Assembly: GCA_023653115.1 (NCBI GenBank)
Contig: JAMNXO010000007.1
Location: 1 to 64,000 of the forward strand
Direction of reading: 5' to 3'
Length of the DNA: 64,000 bases
Origin: Erythrobacter sp.
GTDB lineage: Bacteria; Pseudomonadota; Alphaproteobacteria; Sphingomonadales; Sphingomonadaceae
The notes under the pieces: model-generated
Seen by the model: only the letters and a program-made list of their open reading frames with translations
Database searches by the model: none
What the model was told of the DNA's origin: nothing
In this document: one piece after another, positions 8,425-15,854 of the stretch
Position numbering within the stretch: position 1 is the stretch's first letter
How the letters are laid out: every line of letters begins with the position of its first letter
Program-made: the position numbers and the translations under genes

Positions 8425-8562
8425 TCCCCCTCCTCTTCAGAGGAGGGGCGCGAGACTTGCCAGCTTGCTGGCTAGTCGCAGCGGGGTGGTGCGGGCTTGG
8501 CGAAGTTGGGAGCTCGCTCCGCTCGCCACCACCCCCGGCCCCTCCTCTGAAGAGGAGGGGGG
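8425..8562. repeat. Large palindromic repeat block (second copy of the 3019 family)
   Basis: The block starts with the palindrome CCCTCCTC-ttca-GAGGAGGG and contains the stretch CTAGTCGCAGCGGGGTGGTG shared with 3073-3092. It ends with CCACCACCCCC and CCCCTCCTCTgaAGAGGAGGGG. The outer parts are complementary, so the whole block can fold as one long stem with an internal loop. It lies between the convergent carboxylase beta gene and the exporter gene and probably serves both as a terminator. Confidence 0.75.
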
Positions 8563-9819
8563 TTAGCGGTTACCGCCCATCCCCGCCTCGGCATCGCTTG
8601 GCCCGAACAGCTTGCCCTTCTCGCTCCACAGCACCAGCACGAGGCACGCCAGGCCGCTCGCCAGCAGCGCCAGCGCCAGCGGCCTTGCGGTGCCGTCAAA
8701 CGCATAGCCGATCGCCCCGCCCAGCAGCGCGGCCATGGTCATGCGCACAAAGCCATGCGCCGAGCTTGCCGCGCCGGCGATGCTGAAGAACGGGTTCATC
8801 GCGATCGCGCCGAAATTGCTGCCGATGAAGCCCAAGAGCGCCATGTTGATCGCCATCAGCGGCACGAATTGCCACAGGCTCTCGTCCGGCTGGAAGGCGA
8901 ACATGACCTGCACCGCGCTCACCACGATGAAGGCGAACAGCGCGGTGTGGCTCACCCGCCGCGCGCCGAAGCGTTCGACGATGCGCGAGTTCGACCAGCT
9001 GGCAAACGCCATGGACCCGGCGCAGATCGCGAACACCATCGGGAAGATGTCGCCCGCGCCAAAGGTCTCGGTGATCAGCTGCTGCGAGGAATTGATGAAG
9101 CCGAACAGCGCCCCGAACACCAGCGCAGAACCGAGCACGTAGCCTGCCACGCTCGGGGTCGAGAGCGCGCGGGTCATATTGGCGGCGATGGCCGGCACGC
9201 GGATCGGCTGGCGGTTTTCTTCGGACAGGCTCTCGGGCAGGCGGATATACACCCAGGTGCCCACGGCCACGCCCAGCACCGCCATGAAGCCGAAGATCGC
9301 GCGCCAGTTGCCGAGTTGCAGGATGCCCTCGCCGATGGTCGGGGCGACGGCGGGCACCATCAGGAAGATCACGAAGATCAGGCTCATCATCTTGGCCATC
9401 TTGTCGCCGCCCACCCGGTCACGAATGATCGCGGGCGGCAGGGCGATGATGCCGGCGGCAAAGAAGCCTTGGCACCCGCGCACCGCGATCAGCGCGTCAT
9501 AGGTGGGCGCCATCGCGCTGGCGATCGACAACACGATATAGACCGCAATCGCGCCCAGCAGGATCGGCCGCCGCCCGAAGCGATCGGCCAACGCGCCCGG
9601 CGCCAGCGCGCCCATCCCGGCGGTGAGGAGATAGATCCCGATCACGAATTGCCGGTCATTGCCCGACACCCCGAGATCGGCCGCCAAGGCATCGAGCGCG
9701 GGCAGAATCGCGTCGATCCCGAAGGCGTTGAGCGCCATCAGCAGCGCCATCATCCACATCAGCTCGGTCTCACCGAGCGCCTTGCGGGCGGGCATCGAGG
9801 AGGCAATCGTGGTGGCCAT
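8563..9819 (-). CDS. Bcr/CflA-type multidrug efflux MFS transporter
   Basis: A 418-residue inner-membrane protein with about 12 hydrophobic segments. MFS motif A, GALADRFGRRPILLG, is at residues 75-89 between TM2 and TM3. The opening MALLMALNAFGIDAILPAL is characteristic of the Bcr/CflA drug:proton antiporter subfamily. These pumps export drugs such as bicyclomycin or chloramphenicol, or metabolites including amino acids, using the proton gradient. The start at 9819 (MATTIASSM) is chosen by comparison with family N-termini; an upstream ATG at 9876 would add 19 residues. It is divergent from dinB, with about 130 bp between the two starts. Confidence 0.88.
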   Translation of the reverse strand: MATTIASSMPARKALGETELMWMMALLMALNAFGIDAILPALDALAADLGVSGNDRQFVIGIYLLTAGMGALAPGALADRFGRRPILLGAIAVYIVLSIASAMAPTYDALIAVRGCQGFFAAGIIALPPAIIRDRVGGDKMAKMMSLIFVIFLMVPAVAPTIGEGILQLGNWRAIFGFMAVLGVAVGTWVYIRLPESLSEENRQPIRVPAIAANMTRALSTPSVAGYVLGSALVFGALFGFINSSQQLITETFGAGDIFPMVFAICAGSMAFASWSNSRIVERFGARRVSHTALFAFIVVSAVQVMFAFQPDESLWQFVPLMAINMALLGFIGSNFGAIAMNPFFSIAGAASSAHGFVRMTMAALLGGAIGYAFDGTARPLALALLASGLACLVLVLWSEKGKLFGPSDAEAGMGGNR

Positions 9820-9948
9820 CGGGCGGCCATTGCCAAGGGGTTCGCCCGAAGACCACTGTTCTTTTCGCATCTGCACAAAATGGCAGGACGGGTGATTAGT
9901 TCCAGCAACGGTTCCTTCGCGCGCGCCAAGGTTCTATTTGTCACACCC

Positions 9949-11082
9949 ATGGCAAGCGACGCGCCTTCCGATGAGCATAGCGAGGACGCTGGCCGTGGCG
10001 AGCTGGGCCTCAGGAAGATCATCCATGTCGACATGGATGCCTTCTTCGCCAGCGTCGAACAGCGCGACAATGCCGAGCTTCGGGGCAAGCCTGTGGCAGT
10101 GGGCGGCGCGGGCGGGCGCGGGGTGGTGGCCGCCGCCAGCTACGAAGCGCGGGTCTTCGGGGTGCGCAGCGCCATGCCCTCGGTCACCGCCCAGCGGCTC
10201 TGCCCCGATCTGATCTTCGTGCGCCCGCGCTTCGATGCCTACAAGGAAGCCAGCCGCCAGATCCGCCATGTGTTCGAACACTATACCCACCTGATCGAGC
10301 CGCTGAGCCTCGATGAAGCCTATCTCGATGTCACCGAAGACCGGCTCGGGATCGGCAGCGCGACCCGTATCGCCACGCTGATCCGGCAGGAGATTCGCGC
10401 CAAGACGCAGCTGACCGCAAGCGCTGGGGTGAGCTACAACAAGTTCCTCGCCAAGCTCGCGAGCGATCAGAACAAGCCCGACGGGCTGTGTGTGATCCGC
10501 CCGGGCGAAGGCGCCCGGTTTGTCGCGGGATTGCCGGTGCGGCGGTTCCACGGGGTCGGGCCCAAGGCGGAAGAGCGGATGCAGAAGCTCGGCATTGCCA
10601 CCGGCGCGGATCTGGCGGGCAAGGACGTCGCCTTCCTGCGCCAGCACTTCGGCAGCATGGGCGATTATCTGTTCCGCGCCGCCCGCGGCATTGATCTGCG
10701 CCCTGTCGCCGCGCACCGCTTGCGCAAATCGGTGGGCGGAGAGCGCACCTTTGCCGAGGATATCGGCAGCGGCGCGGGTTTGCGCGAAACGCTCGAGACC
10801 ATCATCGCCATCGTGTGGGATCGGATCGAAGCGTCGGGCGCGCGGGGGCGCACGGTGACGCTCAAGCTCAAATTCACCGATTTCCGCATCATGACGCGGG
10901 CCACCTCTCTGCCCGATTTCGTCAGCGACAGGGAAGAATTTGCACGCCTCGCCCGCGCGCTGCTGGAGGCGGAATTGCCGCTGCCTCAGCCGATCCGGCT
11001 GATGGGGCTGACGCTGTCAGGGCTGGAGGGGGCAGAGAACGAAAAGCCACAGCGCGACGAGGCGCAGCTATCGTTGCTCTAA
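9949..11082 (+). CDS. dinB: DNA polymerase IV (Y-family)
   Basis: The 377-residue translesion polymerase carries the catalytic IIHVDMDAFFASVE motif with metal ligands D28 and D30, and the second site SLDEAYLDVT with D122/E123. A helix-hairpin-helix/thumb region follows, and a little-finger domain with KSVGGERTF around residue 260. It copies damaged templates at low fidelity. The ATG at 9949 is used; the open frame extending to 8755 is antisense to the exporter gene. The first 20 residues before the catalytic strand are a short, charged leader often seen in alphaproteobacterial DinB. A beta-clamp binding motif at the C-terminus (QLSLL) is present. Confidence 0.95.
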   Translation: MASDAPSDEHSEDAGRGELGLRKIIHVDMDAFFASVEQRDNAELRGKPVAVGGAGGRGVVAAASYEARVFGVRSAMPSVTAQRLCPDLIFVRPRFDAYKEASRQIRHVFEHYTHLIEPLSLDEAYLDVTEDRLGIGSATRIATLIRQEIRAKTQLTASAGVSYNKFLAKLASDQNKPDGLCVIRPGEGARFVAGLPVRRFHGVGPKAEERMQKLGIATGADLAGKDVAFLRQHFGSMGDYLFRAARGIDLRPVAAHRLRKSVGGERTFAEDIGSGAGLRETLETIIAIVWDRIEASGARGRTVTLKLKFTDFRIMTRATSLPDFVSDREEFARLARALLEAELPLPQPIRLMGLTLSGLEGAENEKPQRDEAQLSLL

Positions 11083-11084
11083 CT

Positions 11085-11558
11085 CTACCCGACCCGCCGC
11101 GCTTTCCATGCTGCAATCCGCGCGCGGGTGTGGCGGCCGAGTGGCTCGGGCAGCGAGTGCGAGGGGAAGAACCGCGCCTCGGTCACCTCGCGGCCATCGG
11201 GCTGCGGGTGCCGATCACAGGTGCCCGCGAACAGATAGGCGTTGTGGGGCGAGCCCGACAGCACCTCTTCCAGCGTGCCGATCGGCTCGATCCGCGCCAG
11301 TTCGAGCCCCAGCTCCTCGCGCACCTCGCGCCGCGCGGCGGCCTCGGGTTCCTCGCCGCGCCCAAGCCCCCCGCCCGGCAGGCCCCACACATCGGGGCCA
11401 TAGGAATGCTTGAGCAGCAGCACATCCCCGCCGAGATTGGTGACAATCACGCTCACCCCGGCAATCGGCGTCTTGCGCCAGCGCCGCCAGTAATGCCGCA
11501 GCCAATGCGCCCAGGGCAGCAGCGCGCGGTGGAGCGAGGCGGGCAAGATGCCGGCCAT
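11085..11558 (-). CDS. NUDIX hydrolase
   Basis: This 157-residue protein has a perfect NUDIX box from G63 to L85 (GX5EX7REVREELGL), which binds the divalent cations used to hydrolyse a nucleoside diphosphate linked to another group. The substrate cannot be read from sequence. The 30-residue basic and aromatic N-terminal stretch (RHYWRRWRK) before the domain is unusual for the smallest NUDIX proteins. Its start shares one base with the end of the 6-phosphogluconolactonase-like gene, so the two are co-transcribed. Confidence 0.9.
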   Translation of the reverse strand: MAGILPASLHRALLPWAHWLRHYWRRWRKTPIAGVSVIVTNLGGDVLLLKHSYGPDVWGLPGGGLGRGEEPEAAARREVREELGLELARIEPIGTLEEVLSGSPHNAYLFAGTCDRHPQPDGREVTEARFFPSHSLPEPLGRHTRARIAAWKARRVG

Positions 11559-12190
11559 CAGGTGAACACGGTGACCGGAATTTGCCGCGCCGCCGCGGCT
11601 TGCAACAGGCGGGCGACGGGCAGATCGTTTGCGCCGCGCACAGCGGCCTCGAACACGCTGCGCTTGTCCGCTGCGCCGCCCAGCGTGAACACCAGCGCAT
11701 CGGTGTTCAGCAGCGCTGGCATGGTCAGCGTAATGCGGTCGAACGGGGCGTGGGCGGGCAGCGGATCGGGGGTGAGGCGGCGCAGGACTTGCGGATAGTC
11801 CACCTTGGGATCGGTGTTGGGAAACAGCGAGGCGATATGCCCGTCCGGCCCCATGCCGAGCCAGGTCAGCACGAAATGCGGCGGGGCGGCACCTTCGGCC
11901 AGCGCCGCAATCTGCGCACCATGCGGTTCGAGCAGCGCGCGGATCTTCCCTGTGTTCGAGGCCTCGTGATCTTCGGGCACGATGCGATCATCATTCGGCC
12001 ACACCTGCCACGCGCTCCAGTCGACCGCGCCCGCGTGGCGCGCAATCAGGTCAGCGAGGATGGGAAACGGGGTCGAACCACCGGGGATCGTGATCGCCCC
12101 TGCGCCGCCAAGCCGGGCCGCCAGCCAGTCGGCAATCGCGCCTGCTTCGGCATTCTCGATGATCGTCAACTCGTGCATAATCCGTGGCAT
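11558..12190 (-). CDS. pgl: 6-phosphogluconolactonase-like protein (sugar isomerase fold)
   Basis: The 210-residue protein has the landmarks of the DevB/Pgl family: TIPGGSTP near residue 34, a DDRIVP...SN segment near 67-79 and GMGPDGHIASLFP near 110. These enzymes hydrolyse 6-phosphogluconolactone in the Entner-Doudoroff/pentose phosphate routes. It is somewhat shorter than typical Pgl (about 230-240). Glucosamine-6-phosphate deaminases share the fold, so the assignment is family-level. The ATG at 12190 lies just after a terminator hairpin; a second ATG at 12178 is equally possible. An upstream in-frame start at 12244 would read through that terminator and is rejected. Confidence 0.82.
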   Translation of the reverse strand: MPRIMHELTIIENAEAGAIADWLAARLGGAGAITIPGGSTPFPILADLIARHAGAVDWSAWQVWPNDDRIVPEDHEASNTGKIRALLEPHGAQIAALAEGAAPPHFVLTWLGMGPDGHIASLFPNTDPKVDYPQVLRRLTPDPLPAHAPFDRITLTMPALLNTDALVFTLGGAADKRSVFEAAVRGANDLPVARLLQAAAARQIPVTVFT

Positions 12191-12193
12191 AGC

Positions 12194-12232
12194 AAAAAGG
12201 CCGCCCCCGGTCAGCGGGAGCGGCCTTTTTTT
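12194..12232 (-). terminator. Bidirectional rho-independent terminator
   Basis: The sequence AAAAAGGCCGC...GCGGCCTTTTTTT forms a stem of about 16 bp with only two mismatches and a four-base loop, flanked by A and T runs on the two sides. It lies 21 bp beyond the dps stop and immediately before the pgl start, so it should end the dps transcript and separate it from pgl. Confidence 0.85.
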
Positions 12233-12252
12233 GATGTGGAGCAATTTGGCGG

Positions 12253-12714
12253 TCAGGCCAGCAGCGAGCGCAGGAACCAGGCGCGCTGTTCGGCCATGTC
12301 GGTCCAGTCGTCGAGCAGCCCGTCGGTGGCATTGTCGCCCGCCTGATCGGCGAGGTCCTTCATGCCCTTCAAACGCTTGATCACCGTCTGGTTGTCGGCC
12401 AGCAGTTCGGCGATCATGTCCTCGGGCTTGATCGCGGCGCTGTCCTGATCCTTGATCTGGGTCGCCTTGGCGACTGTGCCGAGCGAGGTCAGCGTATCGG
12501 CATCAAGCTTGCGCACGCGTTCGGCGATCAGATCGATCTGGCCCTGCACTTCGAGCGCGTGGGCATCGAACAGCAGATGCAGATCGTGGAACCGCGGGCC
12601 CTTCACGTGCCAGTGAAAGTTCTTGGTCTTGATAAACAGCGCAAAGTGATCGGCGAGCAGGCCGTTGAGCTCGGCGACCAGTGCGGCGCGGGAATTGGTT
12701 GTGGTGTCAGCCAT
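12253..12714 (-). CDS. dps: Dps-family ferritin-like protein (first paralogue)
   Basis: A 153-residue DNA-protection protein from starved cells. The inter-subunit ferroxidase ligands are visible: FHWHVKGPRFHDLHLLFDAH, then the D-x-x-AER pattern (IDLIAERV) in the second helix. Dps dodecamers oxidise and store iron using hydrogen peroxide and protect DNA. A strong ribosome-binding site, AGGAGG, lies 6 bases before the ATG. A second Dps is encoded at 28932 inside a different operon, with a distinct sequence. Confidence 0.92.
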   Translation of the reverse strand: MADTTTNSRAALVAELNGLLADHFALFIKTKNFHWHVKGPRFHDLHLLFDAHALEVQGQIDLIAERVRKLDADTLTSLGTVAKATQIKDQDSAAIKPEDMIAELLADNQTVIKRLKGMKDLADQAGDNATDGLLDDWTDMAEQRAWFLRSLLA

Positions 12715-12836
12715 GGGTGACCTCCTGTAGTATTCTGAAAAACAACATCGTTCGGTGCTATATATGGTGACGAACGCGGGGATTAACAGGCATCGCGTTG
12801 CCCGCTCATCCTATTCGCAATGATCGCAATGCTCGA

Positions 12837-13400
12837 TCAATAAGCGGCATAACGGGTGGTCAGTCCGATGAACAACGCCGCAATAATCAGCCCCGCCGCC
12901 AGGATCCGGCGCAGCAGCAACAGCGGCCAGCGCGCCAGCACGGCCGCCCCGGCTGACCAGCCGAGTGCAATCGCCCCCGCCCCGCCGATCGCGCCGCCCA
13001 GCGCGGCGGTGGCGGGCAGGTGCGCCCAGGCGGCCAGCGCGAAGACAGCAAAGCGGCCGGCATCCACCACTTGCCTTGCGGCCAGCACAATCGCGATGGC
13101 CCCCAAGGAACGGGTCGGCTCGCGTGGCTCTTTGCGCTTGACCGGCCAGGCCAGTTCGAGCCCGGCGAGGGCAAGCGCGAAGGCGACCAGCATCTGCCCG
13201 GCACGGGGCGCCAGCCGGGCAGCAAAGCCCTCACCCAGCCACGCCATCAGCGCGGCGCTCGCTCCGGCGCAGGCCGCGCCCACCACCAGCAATGGCACGC
13301 TGCGCCCGAGCGCGTCCGACCACTGCGCCACCAGCAACTGATCGCGCCCGCCAAGCGACAGCGCGAACACCAGCAGCAGTGCGATTAGAAAGCTATCCAC
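12837..13400 (-). CDS. Divergent TMEM165/Gdt1-like membrane protein
   Basis: The 187-residue protein has about six membrane segments arranged in two halves, like the Gdt1/UPF0016 family of Ca/Mn transporters. In the family each half carries an acidic E-x-G-D-[KR]-[TS] motif that binds the cation. Here the equivalent positions read SLGGRDQ near residue 15 and ARQVVDAGRF near 108, so the key acidic residues are largely missing. It may therefore be a relative with a changed function or a decaying copy. Family placement is inference from layout and the residual motif; it could also be an unrelated membrane protein. Confidence 0.55.
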   Translation of the reverse strand: MDSFLIALLLVFALSLGGRDQLLVAQWSDALGRSVPLLVVGAACAGASAALMAWLGEGFAARLAPRAGQMLVAFALALAGLELAWPVKRKEPREPTRSLGAIAIVLAARQVVDAGRFAVFALAAWAHLPATAALGGAIGGAGAIALGWSAGAAVLARWPLLLLRRILAAGLIIAALFIGLTTRYAAY

Positions 13401-13427
13401 GCCGGCCCATCACGGCTCGCGGGCCGG

Positions 13428-14780
13428 TCAGGCCGCCCACGGCCCGGTGATCGCCAGTGTCGCGGTGGGCGAATAGACGTTGACGAACAGCCACTTGCCA
13501 TCGGGCGAGAAGCATCCGCCGGCCAGCTCGGTCTGCGCCCGCAGGAGCGCGAGCGTATAGGCGCGCCCGTCCGGGGTGATGCCGCGGATGTGGTTTTCCT
13601 GGACCTCGGTATATTGGTCCTCGCACACGATCAGGTGCCCGCTCGGCGCGACGGTGAGGTTGTCGCCGTAGTTGAACTGGTCGGTGCTCTGGCTTTCGAA
13701 GAACAGTTCCACCGTATCGGGCGCGCCGGCGAGGCCCGGCGTCAGCTTGAGGATCTGGCCGAGCTTCTTGGCCCCGCCATTGGTGCAGCAGGCAAACACC
13801 GCGTCCTCGCCCATATGCAGACCCTCGCCGCGCGCGACCAGCGCCGCGCCCTTGGCCGCCGCACGCTGGCGCAGATCGTCCTCGGGGGCTTCGACTTCAT
13901 CCAGATCGACCCACGAGACGCGGTAGGGCTGGCCCACCTGCATCGCTGCTGCATCCCAGTTGCGCGTGTCAGCAAGACCTTCGATGACCATTGCCTGCAA
14001 GCGCCCGCCTGCCGCCAGTTTCCCCGGCACTGTGGGCAGGAAGCGATAGAGCACCGAATCATCGCGGTCTTCGGTCTGGTAGACGATGCCGGTGGCCGGA
14101 TCGACGGCGGCGGCCTCGTGATTGAAGCGGCCCATCGCCGTAAGCGGCACGGCATCGACCAACCCGCGCGCGGAGGCCGGAACCTCGAACACCCAGCCGT
14201 GGCTTTGCTCCAGCCCCTCGCCGCGCGGCTGGCCGGGGCCGGTCGGCGCTTCCTCGCAGGTCAGCCAGGTGCCCCACGGCGTCACCCCGCCCGAACAATT
14301 GCGGATCGTGCCGCCAAGGCTGCGGAACTGGCGCTTCACGCTGAGCGTGGCGGCATCGAGCACGATGGTGGTGGTGCCGCCGGGGACGAACACACCGTTC
14401 TTCTTGCCAAAGCCTGTGGCAATCGGCCCGCCTGCATCATGCTGCGGCTGCAATTCATGGTTGCGCACCAAGGCGATCTCGCCGTTGCCGAGATCAAAGC
14501 AGCCCATCCCGTCGGCGCGGTCCGGCACGGTGCCGCCATCGTCCATCGCTGCGCCGAGACGCGAGAGCACACGGTAGCTGAACCCCTGCGGCAGATCGAG
14601 CAGGCCCACAGGATCGGGAACGAGCGCGCCGTAATCGGCAAAGCTGCTGGCGGCGCGCGGCGCGCTGGTGGCGGTGCTGGCACCCCGGCTCACGCAGCCG
14701 CTGGCGGCGAGTGCGGCAAAGGCGGTGGCGGTCGCGCCGAGGAAGCGGCGGCGGTCGGGTGCGGTGAAGGTTTCGGTCAT
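13428..14780 (-). CDS. PhoX-family phosphatase (DUF839), Tat-exported
   Basis: The 450-residue protein starts with a twin-arginine signal (DRRRFLG, R10-R12), followed by a lipobox-like ending LAASGC at C29. It is therefore probably a Tat-exported lipoprotein. The body has the features of PhoX/DUF839 beta-propeller phosphatases: VRNHELQP, SGGVTPWGTWLTCEE, GRFNHEAAAVDP, YQTEDRDDSVLYRF and NYGDNLTVAP. PhoX enzymes are calcium/iron-dependent alkaline phosphomonoesterases induced by phosphate starvation. The gene follows the phytase by 10 bp and shares its operon, where it could finish dephosphorylation of lower inositol phosphates. Confidence 0.88.
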   Translation of the reverse strand: MTETFTAPDRRRFLGATATAFAALAASGCVSRGASTATSAPRAASSFADYGALVPDPVGLLDLPQGFSYRVLSRLGAAMDDGGTVPDRADGMGCFDLGNGEIALVRNHELQPQHDAGGPIATGFGKKNGVFVPGGTTTIVLDAATLSVKRQFRSLGGTIRNCSGGVTPWGTWLTCEEAPTGPGQPRGEGLEQSHGWVFEVPASARGLVDAVPLTAMGRFNHEAAAVDPATGIVYQTEDRDDSVLYRFLPTVPGKLAAGGRLQAMVIEGLADTRNWDAAAMQVGQPYRVSWVDLDEVEAPEDDLRQRAAAKGAALVARGEGLHMGEDAVFACCTNGGAKKLGQILKLTPGLAGAPDTVELFFESQSTDQFNYGDNLTVAPSGHLIVCEDQYTEVQENHIRGITPDGRAYTLALLRAQTELAGGCFSPDGKWLFVNVYSPTATLAITGPWAA

Positions 14781-14790
14781 GCCCGCAGGC

Positions 14791-15831
14791 TTACTGGCCC
14801 GCCTCCAGCGCGGCAAGAATTTCGTCCCAGCGGGCATATTTGAAGTTCTGCGCTTTGGGCGCGTTCATCCCGTCCTGCGCCATGAAGATGCCCTTGGGGA
14901 AATCGGGGCCGAAATCGCGGTTGTCGAGCTCGATCCCGTCGGTTTCCTCGACCGAGCCATAGGTGCCCGCCGCGATGCGGAAGCGGCCCACCGGCGTCAT
15001 GTCGGGCAGTCGGAACACCGCATAGGCACTATCGCCCTGCGAGGAGGCGACGAGATAGCCGCCGTCCGCACCCTCAGGCGCAATCGCCAGGCCTTCGACG
15101 TCCGCGACCAGCAGTTTGTTATCGATCGGGGCGACCATGCGCTTGGCGCCGGAACCCATGTCGATCGCCCAGATCCCGGCGTCTTCCTCACCGATATAGA
15201 GCGTGCCGGTGCGCGGATCGGCGATGCAGCCTTCGGTCTGGGTCGGCACCTGCGCCAGCGTGGTGGTAATGCCGGTGAAGGCCCCGTTCGCCTCGGTGAT
15301 CAGCGTGCGGTAGATCGTGCCGCCCTTGGGCGCGCTGAAGGCGATGACGCCTTCGCGGCCTGCGGGCTTCACCATGCAGATGCCATAGCCCTCGCCCGGC
15401 CCAACGGCGATCTTGCCTGCCGGAGCCAGCTTGCCGGTGGCGGTGTCGAGCAGCGCCATGAACAGCTGCACCGTCGCCAGATCGCTGCGATCGCTGGCGA
15501 TCACCAGCACGCGGCCACCGGCAATCTCGATCAGATCGACATTGTTCAGCCCCGGGGCAGGAAGGAAGCTCTTCTGCGCGCCCTTGAGATCATAGACGTA
15601 GAGCCCGCCCTTCTTGTCGGTGCCGACAATCAGGCTGGCGGCCGGATTGGCGGCATTGCGCCAGATTGCCGGATCGTCAGCCGCATCTTCCCGCGCCGTG
15701 CCGACCGGCGGGGTTTCCGCCCGCGCGGTCACGCTCACCGCCGGGTCGCCCATGATCGCCGGGGGCACCGTTGCACAGGCAGCGGCGATCCCCAGCGTCA
15801 GGAGCGCAAAGCCGTGGAATGGTCGAAGCAT
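14791..15831 (-). CDS. Beta-propeller 3-phytase, lipoprotein
   Basis: A 346-residue protein with a lipoprotein signal peptide (lipobox ending at C19) and the beta-propeller phytase pattern. Motifs are ADDPAIW at 51-56, GTDKKGGL at 69-75, a mid-protein TEGCIAD, DVEGLAI, GDSAYAVF and ETDGIE. These acidic residues bind the calcium ions that position phytate. The enzyme removes phosphate from myo-inositol hexakisphosphate outside the inner membrane. It sits 23 bp downstream of a TonB-dependent receptor gene and upstream of the PhoX-like phosphatase, an arrangement known for phytate use in proteobacteria. Confidence 0.92.
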   Translation of the reverse strand: MLRPFHGFALLTLGIAAACATVPPAIMGDPAVSVTARAETPPVGTAREDAADDPAIWRNAANPAASLIVGTDKKGGLYVYDLKGAQKSFLPAPGLNNVDLIEIAGGRVLVIASDRSDLATVQLFMALLDTATGKLAPAGKIAVGPGEGYGICMVKPAGREGVIAFSAPKGGTIYRTLITEANGAFTGITTTLAQVPTQTEGCIADPRTGTLYIGEEDAGIWAIDMGSGAKRMVAPIDNKLLVADVEGLAIAPEGADGGYLVASSQGDSAYAVFRLPDMTPVGRFRIAAGTYGSVEETDGIELDNRDFGPDFPKGIFMAQDGMNAPKAQNFKYARWDEILAALEAGQ

Positions 15832-15854
15832 CAGATCACGGCCCCTTGGTCAGC

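Noticed and set aside
8755..9948. N-terminal extension of the DNA polymerase IV frame
   Set aside because: It overlaps the exporter gene in antisense; DinB homology starts at about 9949.
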